Positions 45,850 to 54,186 of a DNA stretch of 64,000 bases are shown one piece after another. Origin of the DNA: an uncultured Lachnospiraceae bacterium (GTDB lineage Bacteria; Bacillota; Clostridia; Lachnospirales; Lachnospiraceae). Within the stretch, counting starts at the first letter, position 1. Every line of letters begins with the position of its first letter. The stretch lies in contig URMK01000006.1 in NCBI GenBank assembly GCA_900548905.1, positions 114,952 through 178,951 of the forward strand. Direction: 5' to 3'. The translations under genes and the position numbers were made by a program. The notes beneath the pieces were generated by a model, which had not been told where the DNA came from, searched no databases, and worked only from the letters and a program-made list of their open reading frames with translations.

Positions 45850-45909
45850 AATCCACAGGGTATCTTTCAGGAACTGCGGCGGCAGTTCCTGAAAGATACC
45901 CTGTGGATT
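45850..45909. repeat. Perfect 28-bp hairpin upstream of the MutS2-like gene
   Basis: Arms 45850-45877 and 45882-45909 are perfect reverse complements with a four-base GGCG loop. The stem contains CTGAAAGATACC, also seen at the apex of palindrome A (from 61718). There is no T-run, so a simple terminator is not obvious. Confidence 0.8.
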
Positions 45910-46033
45910 CCCGAACCCGGACCGGACGGCTGTCCATGGCTCTTTTGCCTCATACCGTGTTGCACCTGCCCTATACAACATACAAGGAAGAGCTCCCCGG
46001 CGAGTTTTTATTTTATGGGATCTACTTCCCGAT

Positions 46034-46068
46034 AAAAAAAGGCATAACCCCGCAAGCAGGATTATGCC
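46034..46068 (-). terminator. Terminator of candidate 6S-like RNA
   Basis: On the minus strand GGCATAA...TTATGCC forms a hairpin with a short inner stem and is followed directly by seven T residues. It ends the unit that starts at the promoter at 46241-46269. Confidence 0.8.
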
Positions 46069-46234
46069 GTCTATACAATATCAGTATCTGTAAACGCCGC
46101 CTGTTCGGAAATCCATCAGGGCAGACTTACAGAAGGAAAGCCGAAACTGTCTCTGGGCTTCTGCCTGATCGCTATTTGCTTATCTTCCTCACAATGGCTG
46201 CAATTAACACAAAAATACCTCTCTCTCTTTTCCT
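46034..46234 (-). ncRNA. Candidate 6S-like small RNA (about 200 nt)
   Basis: A near-consensus promoter and an intrinsic terminator bound a ~200-nt unit with no meaningful ORF. By hand it folds into a long rod. From the outside inward, GGTAT pairs with ATACT, TTGTG with ACAG-side bases, AAT-GC-GCC with GGC-GC-GTT, TGT with ACA, and GGAA with TTCC. Then an open bubble (15 bases, GATAAGCAAATAGCG, on the 5' strand) is followed by ATCAGG with CCTGAT and an apical hairpin. A rod with a central bubble and ~200 nt length is the hallmark of 6S RNA, which binds sigma-A RNA polymerase. The identification is by structure only. Confidence 0.55.
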
Positions 46235-46240
46235 TCACTT

Positions 46241-46269
46241 ATAATAACAAGGAGAATGCTGTTTGTCAA
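46241..46269 (-). promoter_or_regulatory. Strong promoter of candidate 6S-like RNA
   Basis: On the minus strand TTGACA (46269-46264), a 17-base spacer and TATTAT (46246-46241). The predicted start lies near 46234. No coding frame follows, which is what points to an RNA gene. Confidence 0.75.
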
Positions 46270-46289
46270 AGGTTTTTCTATATCTGGGC

Positions 46290-46516
46290 AGGATAAAAAA
46301 TTTGGCATCACCCTCCCCTGCTTCCCTGTGCGGTCTGCTGCCCTGCAAGGTTCCTTCCAGGGGACGCTTTCGCTCGGATAATCACGCAGCGGTACTAAGG
46401 CTGCAAAGGACGCAGCCTAAGGACCGGCGTGCTTATAACGCCCCTTACAGGAATCCTTGCAGGGCAGCAGGCCGCACAGGGAAGCAGGGGAGGGTGATAC
46501 CGAACTTTTTTATCCT
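46290..46516. repeat. Long imperfect palindrome, family B, complete copy
   Basis: About 227 bases fold on themselves. The ends GGATAAAAAA and TTTTTTATCC are followed by ~45-base arms (CCTCCCCTGCTTCCCTGTGC paired with its complement, then the CTGCTGCCCTGCAAGG stem) with few mismatches. The apex holds GGGGACGCTTTCGCTCGG and ACGCAGCGGTACTAAGGCTG. The base overlaps the stop of the adaptor gene at 46515. A/T tracts at both ends would let it terminate transcription on both strands. A related copy starts at 63891. Confidence 0.8.
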
Positions 46517-48389
46517 ACCCTCCGTATCTGACCACACTGCCTTCTGAAAGTTCCTTGGTTGTGTTCACCACGATTTCCGTTTCTTCGTCCACCGCCCCTT
46601 CTTCTATGGCGACATATTTACTGTTCTTATCCAGAACGTTCACATCCACCCGGCTTACTGCCAGCTCTTCTCCCAAAATGCCCTGCTGCCTGCGGAGCAC
46701 ATATATATAATAACGTTCATTCTCACCATGAAGCGCCTTTGCCGGTATGGTGACCGGATAGCTCTCCGATTGGGCGGATGCCGCAAGCGTCCCGCTCTGT
46801 CCCACGGCCCCCACGCCCTTGGGAAGATACACAATTGCTTCATAGCTTCCCGGCGTACTTTCACTTTCCGCTATGTAATCCACCCGTGCCTCCACATTTT
46901 TCCCGGAATTCCCCAGCTTCAGCATTACCGTGTCCTCAATATCCACGTATTTCTTCTCTTCTTTTGTAAGAAGCGCTCGGAATTTCAGGCTTTCCTCCAG
47001 ATCCGCCAATACCACGGAGGCACCCTGGGGGATAACCTCGCCGGGTGAAATCTTGATTTTGGTGACAATACCGTTATTTTCCCCGAATACCTGCCCTCCG
47101 TTCACTTTCAGGGCGGTATATTTTTTCAGGATTTCTTTTCTGTAGGTAATTTCCATCTGATTCATTTCGATTGTCCGATCCGGATCCCCGCCCAGATTGG
47201 AATCTTCCACCTTCCGTTTGGCCTCCAGCATGGCATCCAGTTTATCCCAGACACTGTTTTCCTGGGCCTGCTTTGCGCCGTCCACAGAATCTTCCAGGCT
47301 TTTTTTAGTGCTTTCCCAATTTTCCCATGCGGAATCTTCACCGGCATAATCCGGTTTTGTCTTCGCATCCACATTTCCCTTAGCCAGCTCATCCTCGATT
47401 TCCTTCAGCCTTGTCTGGACGCTCTCCCTTTTTGCGGAAGCTTCCCGCAGTGCTTCCTCCAGCTTTTCCCTTTCGGGATCGCTGTTCGTTCCCTGGCCGC
47501 CGGAAACACTGTCCCCGGAATCCGGTGCCGGTCCACCATCTTCATTCCCTCCGGGGGCTTTCTCACCGGATCCGCCGGAATCCGCGCTTCCCGCATCATT
47601 ACCGCTTACATCCCCGTGGCTCTCCTCCGGTTTGCTTTCCTCCGGTTTGTTTTCTTCCGGAGACGCCTGGCTGCCGTCTCCGCCGTTCCCATGAGCCGCT
47701 ATATAATCATCCAGGGCCTTTCGGGCCGCCTCTTCCGCCGTTTTTGCCGCTTCCAGGTCAGAGGACACGCTGATCTGCTGCTTCTGCAAATCCTTCATCC
47801 GGCTTTCCCAGTCCGAGTATTCCTGCTTCTTATTGTTCCTGTCCTCATCGGACGTCTGCTTCGGCTGGTTATTCAGATGATCATTCAGCTTTTCCTCTGC
47901 ATTTTCCACGGAATCCCCCGCCTGATCTATTTTCCGGTTTTGTTCGGTATCCGTAAGGGCATAATCCTCTAGGGAACGGTTTTGGTCCAGCAGTTCCTTC
48001 TGTGCAGCCAGCTCTTTTTGCTGCCGCGCCTGATCATTGCTCAGTTCCAGTTTTTTAATGGCAAGTTCCTGCTCCGCGATCTTTTCATCTAAATCGTCCT
48101 GATCCACATCAAACAGAAGTGTATTGGCGGAAACACTGTCCCCGAGATCCACATAAATCTGATTTACCTTCAGCCCGCTCACCGCATCTACTGCAACCTC
48201 CCGGCCCGCCGTCACATTTCCCGCTGCTTCCACCGTATGTCCCAGGGCCCTTTTTTCCGGGAGCTCCGTCTCTACCTGCGGAAGCGTTGCCCCGTAAATC
48301 CCTTTGGAAACCAGGGTACATACAAACATAATCCCGAAGAATAGGAAAGCTGCCAAAAGGACTTTTTTCTTTTTCCGTACAAATTCCAT
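46515..48389 (-). CDS. HlyD-type membrane-fusion/adaptor protein with disordered insert
   Basis: 624 residues. An N-terminal membrane anchor is at ~9-33 (KVLLAAFLFFGIMFVCTLVS). A biotinyl-lipoyl-like segment (VDLGDSVSANTLLFDVDQDD) and a long coiled-coil follow. Between the two coil halves (~235-305) is a low-complexity stretch rich in Gly, Ser, Pro, Glu and Asp. The second lipoyl half is NNGIVTKIKISPGEVIPQGA. A beta-barrel and membrane-proximal domain end the protein. Such adaptors normally serve MacB- or RND-type exporters; here the gene follows two sugar-importer permeases by 21 bases. AGGAG precedes the ATG. Confidence 0.88.
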   Translation of the reverse strand: MEFVRKKKKVLLAAFLFFGIMFVCTLVSKGIYGATLPQVETELPEKRALGHTVEAAGNVTAGREVAVDAVSGLKVNQIYVDLGDSVSANTLLFDVDQDDLDEKIAEQELAIKKLELSNDQARQQKELAAQKELLDQNRSLEDYALTDTEQNRKIDQAGDSVENAEEKLNDHLNNQPKQTSDEDRNNKKQEYSDWESRMKDLQKQQISVSSDLEAAKTAEEAARKALDDYIAAHGNGGDGSQASPEENKPEESKPEESHGDVSGNDAGSADSGGSGEKAPGGNEDGGPAPDSGDSVSGGQGTNSDPEREKLEEALREASAKRESVQTRLKEIEDELAKGNVDAKTKPDYAGEDSAWENWESTKKSLEDSVDGAKQAQENSVWDKLDAMLEAKRKVEDSNLGGDPDRTIEMNQMEITYRKEILKKYTALKVNGGQVFGENNGIVTKIKISPGEVIPQGASVVLADLEESLKFRALLTKEEKKYVDIEDTVMLKLGNSGKNVEARVDYIAESESTPGSYEAIVYLPKGVGAVGQSGTLAASAQSESYPVTIPAKALHGENERYYIYVLRRQQGILGEELAVSRVDVNVLDKNSKYVAIEEGAVDEETEIVVNTTKELSEGSVVRYGG

Positions 48390-48410
48390 GATTTTTCTCC
48401 TGTTCCATAT

Positions 48411-49331
48411 CTATTCTTTTAGTCCGCTCATTGCAATTCCCTGTTCCAGATAGTCCTGTCCAAGGAGAAAAATAAAAAGGGCTGGGATCAAAGTAATGAC
48501 TGAGGCTGCGAAAGCAAACCCGGCCTGGCCCAGCCCGATTTCGGGAAGATACAGAGACAGGGGCCAAAGCGCCTTTGTTTTAAGAAAGGTCAGCGGCTGT
48601 TCTATCATATTCCAATATTCCAGGAAACCAAGCACAAACGCGGACAGGATAGCCGGGGACCCCAGCGGCAGCCCTATCATAACAAACAGTCTTATTTCCC
48701 CCGCACCGTCTATCCGTCCCGCCTCCAGCAGCCCCGGATGCACGCTCCGGAATCCCCGGTATATAAGAAATACAGGAAACGTGGAAAAGACGGCAGGAAG
48801 GATTACCGCCCCCTGTGTATCCAGCAGCCGGAGCTTATCCAGCACCAGATAGGAGGAAAGCATGGTAACCTGGAAGGGCATCAGCATCAATACAATATAC
48901 AGCGTGAACAATACCCTGCGGAAAGGAAATTTATATACAGCAAAGGCCCAGGCTGCCGGAACCGCAACCAAAAGCTGTCCGGCCAGGATAAGAAGCACCA
49001 TTTTTATGGAATTCCAGAAAAGCAGGAAGAACTGCGGGGAATAGAATAGCAGCTTCCGGAACGAGGCAAACGTAGGGAACTCCGGGATAAATTCCCAGGA
49101 AAGAAATCCTTCTCCTCCGATAAGGGCCGGCTCCAATGCACCGGCCAGCTCAAATTCCCCGGTAATGGAACCGGATAAAAGCAACAGCACAGGGGAACAG
49201 AGAAACAGGCCGATAAGCACAAGCAGCATATATGTTAAATACTCTGCAGCAAGCCGCGGGATATTTGACCTTCGCAGCAGCCAAAGAAACCCCTTTTTCC
49301 TTTTTCCCTTCCTACATTCCACCATTGTCAT
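48411..49331 (-). CDS. ABC sugar permease, MalG/UgpE type
   Basis: 306 residues with about six membrane helices (first at ~32-55). The EAA loop is EAGRIDGAG ending IGLPLGSPA, with the second Ala replaced by Gly. It ends GIAMSGLKE, as in MalG-type permeases. The ATG overlaps the TGA of the preceding permease gene (ATGA), so translation is coupled. It is followed by the HlyD-type adaptor. Confidence 0.92.
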   Translation of the reverse strand: MTMVECRKGKRKKGFLWLLRRSNIPRLAAEYLTYMLLVLIGLFLCSPVLLLLSGSITGEFELAGALEPALIGGEGFLSWEFIPEFPTFASFRKLLFYSPQFFLLFWNSIKMVLLILAGQLLVAVPAAWAFAVYKFPFRRVLFTLYIVLMLMPFQVTMLSSYLVLDKLRLLDTQGAVILPAVFSTFPVFLIYRGFRSVHPGLLEAGRIDGAGEIRLFVMIGLPLGSPAILSAFVLGFLEYWNMIEQPLTFLKTKALWPLSLYLPEIGLGQAGFAFAASVITLIPALFIFLLGQDYLEQGIAMSGLKE

Positions 49332-50209
49332 TCTCCTTCATCCCACAGCTTCTGCAGCAGCATAATTGCAGCGAACAGCACAATTCCCATACAAACCGCC
49401 GCTGCCGCCATTTTGTCAAAATCCAGCTTGGTAAACCAGTTATTAAACAGATGCTGGAGAAGATACATACTTTCATCCGGATAGGATCCCGCCACCAGAT
49501 ACGCTTCCCGGAATGCTTTAAAGGTATTCAGGAAGGACAGGACGGTGATGGTATAAAGCACAGGTCTCAGGTTCGGCATCACAATTTTCAAAAAGCATTT
49601 CAGCTCTCCCGCACCGTCCACCCGCGCCGCTTCCCGTACTTCCTCCGGAATGGAAAGAATGCCGGTCAGCCACAGAACCACCGTATACCCCAGGTTTTTC
49701 CATATATAGCTGAAAACCAATACCCAGAAAGCGGCGTCCGTACCCATATAATCTGTCCGGAAAACTGCCGCCGTTCCCGCAAGGCCGGCGCCGGAAAGCC
49801 ACGCGGACAGATTGGTCAGTGCCAGATTCAGAAATCCCTGTTTGGCAAACACAAGCTTCCAGATAAGTACTACCGTGGCCGCCGGTACCGCCATAGGAAA
49901 CAAAAAGGCGGATTTAAGGAACCGGATCCGGGGAAACCGGCTTAACAAATAAGCGATTATCAGGCCAAGCCCTATCAGAAGCGGCAGGCAGACCAGAATA
50001 AACCGTACCGTATTTCCTGCTGCCAGCCGGAAGGCCCTTGTCTCAAAGACCATTTTATAGTTCTCAAGGCCTCTGAATTCACCGGTCACCGCCGTAACAA
50101 AGGAACGCCTGACCACATCTGCAAAGGGTGCCAATACAAACAGGGTCACTCCCAGGAAACTGGGCATCAGGAAAAAAAGGTACGCATACGTTCTTTTTTT
50201 CTTTTTCAT
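49328..50209 (-). CDS. ABC sugar permease, MalF/UgpA type
   Basis: 293 residues with about six membrane helices and EAA loop EAARVDGAG ending IVMPNLRP. Its ATG overlaps the stop of the binding-protein gene (TAATG), and its stop overlaps the next permease. The three genes are therefore translationally coupled. It pairs with the MalG-type permease. No ATPase is encoded nearby. Confidence 0.92.
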   Translation of the reverse strand: MKKKKRTYAYLFFLMPSFLGVTLFVLAPFADVVRRSFVTAVTGEFRGLENYKMVFETRAFRLAAGNTVRFILVCLPLLIGLGLIIAYLLSRFPRIRFLKSAFLFPMAVPAATVVLIWKLVFAKQGFLNLALTNLSAWLSGAGLAGTAAVFRTDYMGTDAAFWVLVFSYIWKNLGYTVVLWLTGILSIPEEVREAARVDGAGELKCFLKIVMPNLRPVLYTITVLSFLNTFKAFREAYLVAGSYPDESMYLLQHLFNNWFTKLDFDKMAAAAVCMGIVLFAAIMLLQKLWDEGE

Positions 50210-52689
50210 TATTCAGACAAATACAGCTGTACCTTCTGTTTTATTTGTGCCACCCCTTCGTCCACGCTAAGGTCTCCGTCCAGTACGGAAACACCAGCCT
50301 CTATAACCGCCTGTTCAATACGGCTGTCGGGAAGATAGGCAGTTTTCAGGGAACGTACGATCTGCTCCAGCCCCTTTTGCTCTTCTTCATTGGGCCAATA
50401 TAAGTCCAGAGTGCTGATGCTGCCGTCTTCTTTGCTTATGCCCACGGAACCAAAGGCCTCGTCGCCTTCCATTTCCGTATAGAAAAGGCGTTCAAAACTG
50501 GCCACATTCACCGGATACGGATCTTGCTGCATGGACATCACATCATACGACAAAAGCATCTGTATAAATTCCCGGGCCATCTCCGGCTCCGCCGCCCTTG
50601 CGGATACCCCCGCTATGGACTGCGCCTGGAATACATCCGAGGCCTGCAGGGATACCGGTTTATATACCACCTCTGTCTTCACCCTGGGAACGGAGATTAC
50701 ATTGGTGAAATCCAGGCTTACCTGCCGGGTGGTTCCAATGGCAAGCTGTTCCTGCTGCCTGGTGAGGAAATTCATGATACTCCAGGAAATATCAAGGGCC
50801 GTATCGGCTGCGGATCCGGTACTGTCGCCGCTGCTTCTTACGGAATTCAGGAATTCTTCTTTTTCCGAGTCGGAGATTCCGCTCATTTCATTGTCAAAAA
50901 TACGTTTGGCCTGAGTGAGGAAATCCCTTACCGCCTCTTCCTCCAGATTTCCATCCTCCTTGCTCCAGGCCGGTTCACAGGCTAATGCCAGCATACGCAG
51001 CAGGATATCCGGCTGAAACGCCGACATAAGAGTGCCTTCCGGGTTATTCTCCCGCATTTTTTCCATCGCATCTGCCAGGGAAGACAGATCCGTTATACCT
51101 GATACATATTCTTCGCTCCCCATGATCAAAGGGATTTGGAACCTGGTGGGTATGGCGTATATTTTTCCGTCCTGCTCATACACCCTGGCAATATTATCAA
51201 AAAATTCTTCTTTCTCCTCCGCTGCCTTCAAAGTGTCACTGATATCCGCCAGCATGCCTTTGGCAAGGTAGGAATCGATGGGGAGGCCGTCCAGAAGCAG
51301 TACATCCGGTCCGTTTCCGGCCATAATCTCCGTGTTTAATGCTTTTATGGCATCTTCTGCGGTAAGCCCGTTCTCTCCGGACATTCCCACCTCATATTTT
51401 ACAAATACATCCTGATGTTCCTTCTGATAGGCAGAAACCGCCTGCTGCAGGGTCTGATCCTTTTTAAGGCTGTAAACCTTCAGTTCCTTATCCGGAGTGG
51501 ATGGCATGGTTTCATCATATACAAAACGAGAGACCCCTGTGGTAAAAAGAATCAGGAATACCGGTCCGTCCTCCGCGATCATTCCATATTTTCCATTGGA
51601 GGGATCCCCCATGGAACAGAGCGTTCCTGCCAGAAGCTGTTTTGGGCTTTCCCCGTTTTTATATTCATACAGACCTTCCTGGCATACCAGATAAAGCGTA
51701 TTTTCCTTATCCAATGCCGCAAGGAAGCTGTAATTACCGCTGGTCCAGTACACGGCTTTTTCACCATTGTTCGTCAGGCCGCCCACAAACCGGTCCAGCG
51801 CATCCTCCTGCTCCAGCAGCTCCCCCTTTACCAAATCATACCGATAGGCTTTCTGCCCGGTAAAAGCCATCATCTGGGTATCGGAAAAACAGGCGGTTTC
51901 CACATCACCTTCCGTTTCAAAAAGAGCCGTCAGGGCACCGTCCTCCTGGTTTATTTCATAGACCGTCCCGCCTTCGCTGGCAAGCAGCCTGGTGTCCGGC
52001 GTATACCAGCAGTTTGTAATGATTTCATATTCGTCCATATTAAAAGGAACCGCAAGCTCACGCTTCTCCCCCTCCGGAGAAATAATCATGTAACGGTAAT
52101 CCATAGTAAACATGTTGGATTCTTCCGTCTTCTCCCCGGTATCCTCTGGTTGGGCTTCTTCCGTACCGGGCTGTTCTGCCTGCTCCGTCTGCCCTTCCGC
52201 TTGTTCTTCCTGGGATTGGCTGGATAATTCCAGATCCGCTTGGGCCGCTCCGTCTTTCTCTTCCTGCTGTGCGCCGCCTTCCCCGGCCTCTTCGTTCCCG
52301 GATACCGCAATATCATATTCACTGTACATGAGGAAAATAGTTCCATCTTTAGCCATGGCGGCATTCATAAAATAAGCGTCGCCCACCATGCCTGCCCAGT
52401 CCTCATACTTTTTTGTCCAGGTCTTTCCCTCATCCTGTGACAGGAACGGTCCGTAGGTATAATCAAAAATCTGAAGACTTCCGTCCGCAAGCCGGGTCAT
52501 TCCCGCATTCCGCATCATATCCTCAGGTCTTCCCACTTCCTCTTCCACATATCTTCCCATGGATTTATCGCCGCTCCCCGCAGTTTCCCCCGGAGAATCC
52601 TGTCCGCCTTCCGCTTTCCCGCAGCCGGTAAAAAGCAGGGCTGAAGAAAGAAGCAGCGCAAGTACTTTGCTTCCCGTTGTCTTTTTCAT
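50209..52689 (-). CDS. Solute-binding lipoprotein with N-terminal propeller-like Asp-box region
   Basis: 826 residues, nearly twice the usual size. The signal peptide ends in lipobox FTGC (Cys23). Residues ~45-390 contain an Asp-box motif SQDEGKTWTK (~85) and repeated YxI/AFTGQKAYRYD-type strands, which suggest a beta-propeller. It is broken by an acidic Gln/Glu-rich insert at ~130-195. Residues ~400-826 are a family 1 binding fold (KELKVYSLKKDQTLQQAVSA, DVLLLDGLPIDSYLAKGML). The ligand may be a large polymer recognised by both parts. AGAAAGGA precedes the ATG. It heads the operon of two permeases and an HlyD-type adaptor. Confidence 0.83.
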   Translation of the reverse strand: MKKTTGSKVLALLLSSALLFTGCGKAEGGQDSPGETAGSGDKSMGRYVEEEVGRPEDMMRNAGMTRLADGSLQIFDYTYGPFLSQDEGKTWTKKYEDWAGMVGDAYFMNAAMAKDGTIFLMYSEYDIAVSGNEEAGEGGAQQEEKDGAAQADLELSSQSQEEQAEGQTEQAEQPGTEEAQPEDTGEKTEESNMFTMDYRYMIISPEGEKRELAVPFNMDEYEIITNCWYTPDTRLLASEGGTVYEINQEDGALTALFETEGDVETACFSDTQMMAFTGQKAYRYDLVKGELLEQEDALDRFVGGLTNNGEKAVYWTSGNYSFLAALDKENTLYLVCQEGLYEYKNGESPKQLLAGTLCSMGDPSNGKYGMIAEDGPVFLILFTTGVSRFVYDETMPSTPDKELKVYSLKKDQTLQQAVSAYQKEHQDVFVKYEVGMSGENGLTAEDAIKALNTEIMAGNGPDVLLLDGLPIDSYLAKGMLADISDTLKAAEEKEEFFDNIARVYEQDGKIYAIPTRFQIPLIMGSEEYVSGITDLSSLADAMEKMRENNPEGTLMSAFQPDILLRMLALACEPAWSKEDGNLEEEAVRDFLTQAKRIFDNEMSGISDSEKEEFLNSVRSSGDSTGSAADTALDISWSIMNFLTRQQEQLAIGTTRQVSLDFTNVISVPRVKTEVVYKPVSLQASDVFQAQSIAGVSARAAEPEMAREFIQMLLSYDVMSMQQDPYPVNVASFERLFYTEMEGDEAFGSVGISKEDGSISTLDLYWPNEEEQKGLEQIVRSLKTAYLPDSRIEQAVIEAGVSVLDGDLSVDEGVAQIKQKVQLYLSE

Positions 52690-52782
52690 AAATTGATTGT
52701 CCTTTCTTGTTTCTGTTGTTCCTTCATGGTAACGGACAATTCTTTTTAATTTTCCATCAAAACTCTTACAAGTTTCTTACGA

Positions 52783-52816
52783 AAAAAACCACCGGGATTT
52801 GTCCTGGTGGTTTTTG
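52783..52816 (-). terminator. Terminator of the metallophosphoesterase gene
   Basis: AAACCACC and GGTGGTTT pair around a short inner stem, with T7 following on the minus strand. It lies ~20 bases beyond the stop at 52833. Confidence 0.8.
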
Positions 52817-52832
52817 GCTGCGGGTAATTAAC

Positions 52833-53966
52833 TTATTTTCTTTTTTTATGGATACTCCTCACCGCCTGTACTCCAACTACCGCCAGCCCGGTGAAGAGAA
52901 GATATTTTTTTATTTTTTCCAGCGCCTCCTCCTTCGTGGCCGGCCGGTGGCTGTATGCAAAATCCCGAAAAGGCCTGGAAGGCTTCTCCCCAACCAAATC
53001 TTTGTATGTAAGCAGTCTCGTTTCATACGCGGCCGGATTCTTTTCATGGAAAATAAACTCCCTGGCCGCCCGGTTCACGCCGTCACCATATTCGTTAAAG
53101 CCGCAGGAAGGCGTATACCCCAGATCCAGGCCGCCCCAGTTCCCCACAAAGCTGTTCCTGTGGTCATGACCGCAGAAAACTGCAAAAATATCCCCTTTTT
53201 CCCGGAGGCTTTCGAATTCCCTGGCATTGTTGTCCGGAATGCTTACCGCCTCCTTGAAGCTGCCGCTTTGGCATTTTTCCGTATCCAGCACGTAATATTC
53301 ATTGGCATGCGTACGGTAGGCACGTATGGCCCCTTTTGTCTTTTTGCCGGTTTTCTTCAGAAGCCGGTAATACTCCGGCAGCGGGATATGCTGGAACACG
53401 ATTCCCGGTATCAGCCTGCCATGCACCTGTTCAAAGGTATCTCTGGCACCTTTATACCAGAATATCTGCCTGGGATGCATCGCCTGATAACCGCCTCCCG
53501 GGGCATCCCCTCTGGTATCCATGAGGTAAACCGCCATTACGGTTTGTGTTTCTTCGTAATTCTGTATCCCGATGGCAAAGGTTCCTTCCTCCGTTCCGTG
53601 CAGAATTTCCTGCCCCCGGCTGTTCAGCCAGTCCACGCAGCCGGGAATCCTCCTGTAAATTTCCATCTGTTCCCCATTGCTCAGCCCGCTTTGCTCATCA
53701 TGGTTACCGAAGGTTACCGCAAAGGGAAGCCCCCTGCTTACCACAGGCTCCAGAATCCTCTGAATTGTTTGTTCCACCTGCTCCGGCTTTTTTCGGAATG
53801 TCCTGCTGCAGCCCTTCAGCTGATCGCCGGTAAGTACTACCAAATCCGGTTTTGCTTCATCCATCGCCCTGCGCATTAATGTCAGTGTGTCTTCCGATAC
53901 CTCAGGCACCTCCTGGATATCCGTAATTTGTAATATATGAAAGGTTCCGTCTTCTCTGAATTTCAT
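52833..53966 (-). CDS. Calcineurin-like metallophosphoesterase with C-terminal anchor
   Basis: 377 residues. Metal-binding motifs appear in order: LQITDIQ (the family DxH reads Asp-Ile-Gln here), LTGDQ, FGNHDE and FCGHDHRN. Replacement of the first His by Gln could alter one metal site. The last ~35 residues include a hydrophobic helix (YLLFTGLAVVGVQAV) and a basic tail, so the enzyme is probably tethered to the membrane. The family cleaves phosphomono- or diesters. AAGGAA precedes the ATG. It is divergent from the DeoR-led operon at 54187, which also handles phospho-esters. Confidence 0.85.
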   Translation of the reverse strand: MKFREDGTFHILQITDIQEVPEVSEDTLTLMRRAMDEAKPDLVVLTGDQLKGCSRTFRKKPEQVEQTIQRILEPVVSRGLPFAVTFGNHDEQSGLSNGEQMEIYRRIPGCVDWLNSRGQEILHGTEEGTFAIGIQNYEETQTVMAVYLMDTRGDAPGGGYQAMHPRQIFWYKGARDTFEQVHGRLIPGIVFQHIPLPEYYRLLKKTGKKTKGAIRAYRTHANEYYVLDTEKCQSGSFKEAVSIPDNNAREFESLREKGDIFAVFCGHDHRNSFVGNWGGLDLGYTPSCGFNEYGDGVNRAAREFIFHEKNPAAYETRLLTYKDLVGEKPSRPFRDFAYSHRPATKEEALEKIKKYLLFTGLAVVGVQAVRSIHKKRK

Positions 53967-54145
53967 AGTTGTTTCCTTCTTTCCCTGGAACTGTCCCTTC
54001 TTCCCCTGTCTGTGAAAGCTGCCCTGCAGCTTTCACTCATCATAAACGCATATTCTTCTTATTACAATAAAATACATAAAATCTTAAAGAAAGCTTCACT
54101 TAGAATTAACATCGCATCTTGACAGCAGCAGGAAACGATGATACA

Positions 54146-54184
54146 TTTATGTGGAAATAGTTGTGTTTATGTGGAGATGATTGT
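54146..54184 (+). promoter_or_regulatory. Direct repeats over the ribosome site of the DeoR gene
   Basis: TTTATGTGGAAATAGTTGT (54146-54164) and TTTATGTGGAGATGATTGT (54166-54184) are 20 bases apart. The second copy contains the ribosome-binding site of the DeoR gene. The arrangement fits an operator for autoregulation by a DeoR-family protein. Confidence 0.6.
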
Positions 54185-54186
54185 AT

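Noticed and set aside
46290..46516. Palindrome B as a simple intrinsic terminator
   Set aside because: A terminator role is possible, but the 227-base length, structured apex and a second related copy go well beyond an ordinary terminator.
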